This document shows positions 60,719-64,000 of a DNA stretch of 64,000 nt, piece by piece. The notes under the pieces were generated by a model. It saw only the letters and a program-made list of their open reading frames with translations, ran no database searches and was not told the origin of the DNA. The stretch lies in assembly GCF_019904295.1 (NCBI RefSeq), contig NZ_CP065362.1:62001-126000 (forward strand). Reading direction: 5' to 3'. Position numbers and translations under genes: made by a program. Positions within the stretch are counted from its first letter, which is position 1. Every line of letters begins with the position of its first letter. This DNA is from Ruegeria sp. SCSIO 43209 (GTDB taxonomy: Bacteria; Pseudomonadota; Alphaproteobacteria; Rhodobacterales; Rhodobacteraceae).

Positions 60719-61255
60719 CTACAAATATGTCAGCGCAAAGGCGCGGATCGAGTCGGGAAGGTATTCATAGACAGCCCCTGCCGGGATTTTGACTTGCAGA
60801 AACGCTCGGAACACGATGGTGACGACGAAGCCGAACAGGGCTGCGATGCCGATCGCGCCCGAGCCTCGAAACCCTGAGCGCAGCGTCAGAAACACCGCGA
60901 ACAACATGGTGGACGGCAGATAGCCAAGCTGTGGCACCAGTAGGACATAAATCAGGAAATAAGCCACATATTCCAGAGACCGGACCCAAAACCCGACCTC
61001 GGCCCAACGACCATCGATCCGATCGGATAAGGCAGAGCTGAGCCAATGTAAAAAGCTGAACAAGACCATGCACCACACGGCAACGGTGGGCCACAGACCG
61101 GGTTGAGCAAACCATTTGGTCCGCTTGACGACCTGCGTCTGCTCCCCAAGCTGAGACAGCAGAAACACCGAGAAAGCCAGGAACAATACGGCAAAGACAA
61201 TATCACCCGGACGGCGATACCGTTTGAACATGTCCTGAAGCGTTCTTGCGATCAT
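60719..61255 (-). CDS. tripartite tricarboxylate transporter small permease, TctB family
   Basis: The 178-residue protein has four hydrophobic segments (about 17-35, 50-70, 85-115, 125-160) and the general form of TctB. It lies 10 bases before the TctA start and 62 bases after the TctC stop. No strongly conserved motif is expected in this family; the call rests on size, TM pattern and position. Confidence 0.85.
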   Translation of the reverse strand: MIARTLQDMFKRYRRPGDIVFAVLFLAFSVFLLSQLGEQTQVVKRTKWFAQPGLWPTVAVWCMVLFSFLHWLSSALSDRIDGRWAEVGFWVRSLEYVAYFLIYVLLVPQLGYLPSTMLFAVFLTLRSGFRGSGAIGIAALFGFVVTIVFRAFLQVKIPAGAVYEYLPDSIRAFALTYL

Positions 61256-61279
61256 TTCATCCTCCCAGCCCTATGAAGA

Positions 61280-61305
61280 AGGCGCGGAAATCACTGCCCG
61301 CGCCT
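61280..61305 (-). other. hairpin between tctC and tctB
   Basis: AGGCGCGG (61280-61287) and CCGCGCCT (61298-61305) form a perfect 8-base stem with a 10-base loop in the 62-base gap. No T-run on the transcribed strand. It is the third binding-protein/permease junction in the window with such a stem. Confidence 0.55.
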
Positions 61306-61317
61306 CGATCCGGGGTG

Positions 61318-62247
61318 TTACTCGCCTAGAATCTCTTCTATTTTGGCGAATGACGCTTTATCTTGCTCGATCTGGGCATTCGAAGCATCGGGATCCTGCC
61401 AATAGATCAGCGCACCGGTTTCTTCGGCAAGCTTTTTAGCCTTGTCCGATTGCAGTGCTTTTTGGGCTGCGGCGGTGATTTTTTCGCGAGCCTCGGGCGG
61501 CGTGTCTTTGTGAACAAACAATCCGTTCCACAGCGCCAATGGCAGGTCTGGGTTAAGCTCAACCACTGTCGGCGTATCTGGTACCAGAGCGATCCGGTCG
61601 CCGCCGATGCTGGCCAGCACGTTCACTTCATCCAGACAGGGCAGAATAAGCTGGAGCGTGGTGTTGATGACATCAACGTCACCGGACGCCAAGGTGTTGC
61701 AGTCCAGCGCATCGAACGCGGCTTCGCTGGCAAAGTCGAAACCGCTGCTGACAGCGGCGGCAAAAGTAACCTGCGTGGGTGGCAGAACCGAGCCAAAGTG
61801 GCCGAGTGCCACGTCGTTTGACTTGCCGTGTTCCACCAACTCATCCCAGCTTTGGAACGGGGCGTCTTTGCTCGACGCGATTACGAACGGGTAGGTCAGG
61901 AAGATGCCGATCGGTTCAAACGGGTTCGGGTTCAATTCAGGAATACCAATCTCGGGCCCGATGACCGGAACACCAATCACAAACGACCCGATCGTATAGC
62001 CATCCGCCGGTGCTGTGGCGACTTCGACTGCGCCGGGGAAAGGACCACCACCGCCGCCGGGCTTGTTCACAACAGCTGCCGGTACCCCGTACATCGCCTG
62101 AAATTCATCTGCGATCATTCTGGTCAGGACATCTTCAAGATCACCCGGAGGCCAAGGAACCACAAAGGATACCGGCTTTTCGGGGTATTCTGCCAAAGCG
62201 GCCGTTGCAGAGGCGGCCATCACGGCTGCCGCAATAAACTTTTTCAT
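61318..62247 (-). CDS. tripartite tricarboxylate transporter binding protein, TctC/Bug family
   Basis: The 309-residue protein has a signal peptide (MKKFIAAAVMAASATAALA) then EYPEKPVSFVVPWPPGDLEDVLTRMIADEF and VVNKPGGGGGPFPGAVEVATAPADGYTIGSF, the Bug-family N-terminal lobe. The usual GG..D of the ligand loop is replaced by PPGDLED, so an atypical ligand is possible. GGGAGG precedes ATG 62247. It is the first gene of the operon, divergent from the IclR regulator. Confidence 0.9.
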   Translation of the reverse strand: MKKFIAAAVMAASATAALAEYPEKPVSFVVPWPPGDLEDVLTRMIADEFQAMYGVPAAVVNKPGGGGGPFPGAVEVATAPADGYTIGSFVIGVPVIGPEIGIPELNPNPFEPIGIFLTYPFVIASSKDAPFQSWDELVEHGKSNDVALGHFGSVLPPTQVTFAAAVSSGFDFASEAAFDALDCNTLASGDVDVINTTLQLILPCLDEVNVLASIGGDRIALVPDTPTVVELNPDLPLALWNGLFVHKDTPPEAREKITAAAQKALQSDKAKKLAEETGALIYWQDPDASNAQIEQDKASFAKIEEILGE

Positions 62248-62265
62248 TTACACCTCCCAGTGTAT

Positions 62266-62312
62266 GGTTCATTATTTGAACCGTGTTAACAATAATAATC
62301 TTGCTTTGTTAA
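62266..62312. promoter_or_regulatory. two inverted repeats in the tctC/iclR divergent promoter
   Basis: GGTTCA/TGAACC (62266-62271 and 62277-62282, 5-base spacer) and TTAACAA/TTGTTAA (62286-62292 and 62306-62312, 13-base spacer) fill the centre of the 109-base region. They are good candidates for the IclR regulator's sites and would control both directions. A promoter with TTGTTAA near its -35 is possible. Confidence 0.55.
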
Positions 62313-62356
62313 GTTCATTCTGTCAAGGATAACATCAACGTAAGGAGGCAAAACAC

Positions 62357-63136
62357 ATGGGTGCCGCACTTAATGCGCTAAAAATGCTGGACTTATTCTC
62401 AAACACGATGGCCGAAATTGGCCTGAGTCAGGCCGCGCGCCTGTCAGGGTTGAATAAGGCGACAGCCCTGCGTCACCTACGAGCGCTTGAAGAATTCGGG
62501 TTGATCGAACAAAACCCGCAGTCAAAGACCTATACCATCGGACCAGCTGCGCTGCGGCTTGCGGCACTGCGCGAGATTGCCAAACCCGGCCTTGAAGGCG
62601 CGCGCCAAAAAATGCACTTGGCCATGCAGGAGGTTGGCGAAAGCCTGCACCTAACGCTGCTGGAACAGGGCAGCCTGCAAACCGCCATCGTGGTTGAGAC
62701 AACCAAGCACAGCGTTCGCGTCAGCCTTGATCCAAGCGAGATAATCCCGGTCAACGCGACTGCGGCGGGTCTATGTATGCTCAGCTTTGGCCCACCTTTC
62801 CTGCTGGATCGTCTGGATCAGGAAGCGCAGGTACGTTTCACCGAATCCACCCTGACAGACCCGGATCTGATCAAGGAAAAAGTTGCTCTGATCCAGCGGG
62901 CTGGCTGGGCCAACAGCAACGGCAGCTACGAAGAAGGTGTTTTTGGTTTTGCAACGCCAATCTTTGGCATCGATCAAATCGCCCTTGGAACCATTTCGAT
63001 CGCCGTGCCCGAGATTAGAGCCACTTATGAGCGCCTGCCCTTGATCCTGAAATCCCTTCAATCCCTCTCGCGCGATCTGACCGCAAATTTCGGCGGCCAA
63101 ATGCCCGAGGCCTTTCCAACCGAGTTCCACCCATGA
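62357..63136 (+). CDS. IclR-family transcriptional regulator
   Basis: The 259-residue regulator has an N-terminal winged helix (about 1-62: LNALKMLDLFSNTMAEIGLSQAARLSGLNKATALRHLRALEEFGLIE) and the C-terminal IclR effector domain with GESLHLTLLEQGS, NATAAGLCMLSF and GSYEEGVFGFATPIF. AAGGAGG precedes ATG 62357. It is divergent from the TctC operon and precedes the aminotransferase by 31 bases, so it likely controls both. Confidence 0.92.
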   Translation: MGAALNALKMLDLFSNTMAEIGLSQAARLSGLNKATALRHLRALEEFGLIEQNPQSKTYTIGPAALRLAALREIAKPGLEGARQKMHLAMQEVGESLHLTLLEQGSLQTAIVVETTKHSVRVSLDPSEIIPVNATAAGLCMLSFGPPFLLDRLDQEAQVRFTESTLTDPDLIKEKVALIQRAGWANSNGSYEEGVFGFATPIFGIDQIALGTISIAVPEIRATYERLPLILKSLQSLSRDLTANFGGQMPEAFPTEFHP

Positions 63137-63167
63137 GCGAAAGTGGACAACCCCGGAGAACCGCAAC

Positions 63168-64000
63168 ATGAAAGACTCCAACTTTCTTAAGGAGAACAAC
63201 GCCCGCCATTTTTGGCATCCGATGGCGCACCCGGCTGACAGCCGGAACAACCCTCCGACCATTCTGACCGGCGGGGAAGGAGTTAGCATCATCGATGTGG
63301 ACGGGCACAAGGCCATCGACGCCGTGGGTGGCCTTTGGAACGTCAATCTGGGCTATTCCTGCGATCCGGTGAAACAGGCGATCACTGATCAACTAAATGC
63401 GCTGCCGTATTATTCGACCTTCCGGGGTACGAGCAACGACAAGGCGATCGAGCTGTCTTACGAACTGGCGCAGTTCTTTGCCCCTGACGGGCTGACACGC
63501 GCCTTTTTCACCTCGGGCGGATCGGATTCTGTGGAAATCGCACTAAAGCTTGCGCGTCAGTTCCACAAAGTTCGGGGTGAGCCTGGTCGCACCAAGTTCA
63601 TCAGCCTTAAGCAAGGATACCACGGCACCCATTTCGCTGCCGCTTCGGTTAACGGCAATCAGAAGTTCCGCGCCGTGTATGAACCCATGATGCCAGGCTG
63701 TTTTCATGTGCCTGCGCCTTGGACCTATCGCAACCCGTTTGACGAAACCGACCCTGAACGCCTGGCTCAGCTTTGCGTCAAAGCGCTTGAAGCCGAGATT
63801 GCGTTCCAAGGGGCCAACACGGTTGCCGCCTTCATCATGGAGCCGATTTTGGGCGCTGGCGGTGTAATTCCGCCGCACAAAAGCTTTATGCCCATGGTGC
63901 GTGAGGTTTGTTCGAAGAACGGTATTCTGCTGATCTCAGACGAAATCATCACGGCGTTTGGTCGAACCGGTAGTGAAAGCGGAGCGAGACATTGGGGCGT
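63168..64000 (+). CDS. class III aminotransferase (N-terminal 277 residues, runs off the window)
   Basis: The partial product has NARHFWHPMAHPA, IDVDGHKAIDAVGGLWNVNLGY, FFTSGGSDSVEIALKLARQFH (PLP phosphate site, about 108-128), KQGYHGTHFAAAS and FIMEPILGAGGVIPP...ISDEIITAFGRTG with the PLP-binding Asp. The catalytic Lys lies beyond the window. This matches omega-amino-acid/pyruvate or beta-alanine-type transaminases. CGGAGAACC precedes ATG 63168. With the ALDH at 57686 it fits conversion of an omega-amino acid or amine to a carboxylic acid. Confidence 0.9.
   Translation, partial: MKDSNFLKENNARHFWHPMAHPADSRNNPPTILTGGEGVSIIDVDGHKAIDAVGGLWNVNLGYSCDPVKQAITDQLNALPYYSTFRGTSNDKAIELSYELAQFFAPDGLTRAFFTSGGSDSVEIALKLARQFHKVRGEPGRTKFISLKQGYHGTHFAAASVNGNQKFRAVYEPMMPGCFHVPAPWTYRNPFDETDPERLAQLCVKALEAEIAFQGANTVAAFIMEPILGAGGVIPPHKSFMPMVREVCSKNGILLISDEIITAFGRTGSESGARHWG

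Noticed and set aside
63133-63171. 12-codon open frame between iclR and the aminotransferase gene
   Set aside because: It overlaps the iclR stop by ATGA, but its sequence has no leader-peptide features and its ribosome site would be inside iclR; chance is likely.

Overview
The window looks like chromosomal DNA of an alphaproteobacterium, most likely a marine Rhodobacteraceae (Roseobacter-group) strain. This is inferred from gene content, not from a marker gene: many binding-protein transporters of different classes (one ABC, one TAXI-TRAP, one tripartite tricarboxylate system), a PrtD-type type I secretion system with RTX substrates, and catabolic clusters each with its own regulator. No rRNA, tRNA, CRISPR array, phage or intact insertion sequence is visible. 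Genes are dense, with many 4-base ATGA stop/start overlaps.

Region 1 (1-16937) is a large catabolic cluster. It holds a partial HpcH/HpaI aldolase, an SMP-30 lactonase, a CUT1-type sugar ABC transporter (ATPase, binding protein, two permeases), a histidinol-dehydrogenase paralogue, an SDR, a LacI regulator, a bicupin protein, a MetE-like zinc methyltransferase-family protein and an alpha/beta hydrolase. Interleaved are five SnoaL/NTF2-like proteins carrying about nine domains. Two LacI-type operators bracket a promoter before the ABC ATPase. The genes together suggest uptake and stepwise oxidation, lactone opening and aldol cleavage of an unidentified oxidised or decorated sugar; the cluster of SnoaL proteins is the part I cannot match to a described pathway.

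Region 2 (17401-32408) is a secretion island. A tail-to-tail two-component pair is followed by a type I secretion ATPase and adaptor, a small Pro/Asp/Cys tandem-repeat protein, a 964-residue RTX protein, an 864-residue protein with a possible lysozyme-like head and five repeats, and a heparinase-like polysaccharide lyase. A nearly identical 27-base element lies the same distance ahead of the first two secreted-protein genes, and a degenerate inverted copy lies ahead of the secretion ATPase gene.

Region 3 (32613-38227, minus strand) is a five-gene membrane glycosylation operon: GT2, GT39-like, GT4, methyltransferase and a flippase-like protein. Region 4 (38500-47231) is a LysR-controlled TAXI-TRAP transporter followed by a D-amino-acid-dehydrogenase-like oxidase, an Asp/Glu racemase-family protein, a TauE/SafE exporter, a D-cysteine desulfhydrase/L-cysteate sulfo-lyase family enzyme and a RidA protein. 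These fit breakdown of cysteate (L and D), with sulfite export.

Region 5 (47678-55471, minus strand) holds an adenylate cyclase/AAA/TPR signalling protein and a compact four-gene oxidoreductase operon (ADC-like, FAD-dehydrogenase small subunit, GMC oxidoreductase, VioB-type ferritin-like protein). A small ABM-domain protein follows at 55680-56048. Region 6 (56380-64000) has a Tm-1-like protein, an aldehyde dehydrogenase and a TctABC transporter, divergent from an IclR regulator and a class III aminotransferase that runs off the window; this suggests uptake and oxidation of an omega-amino acid or amine.
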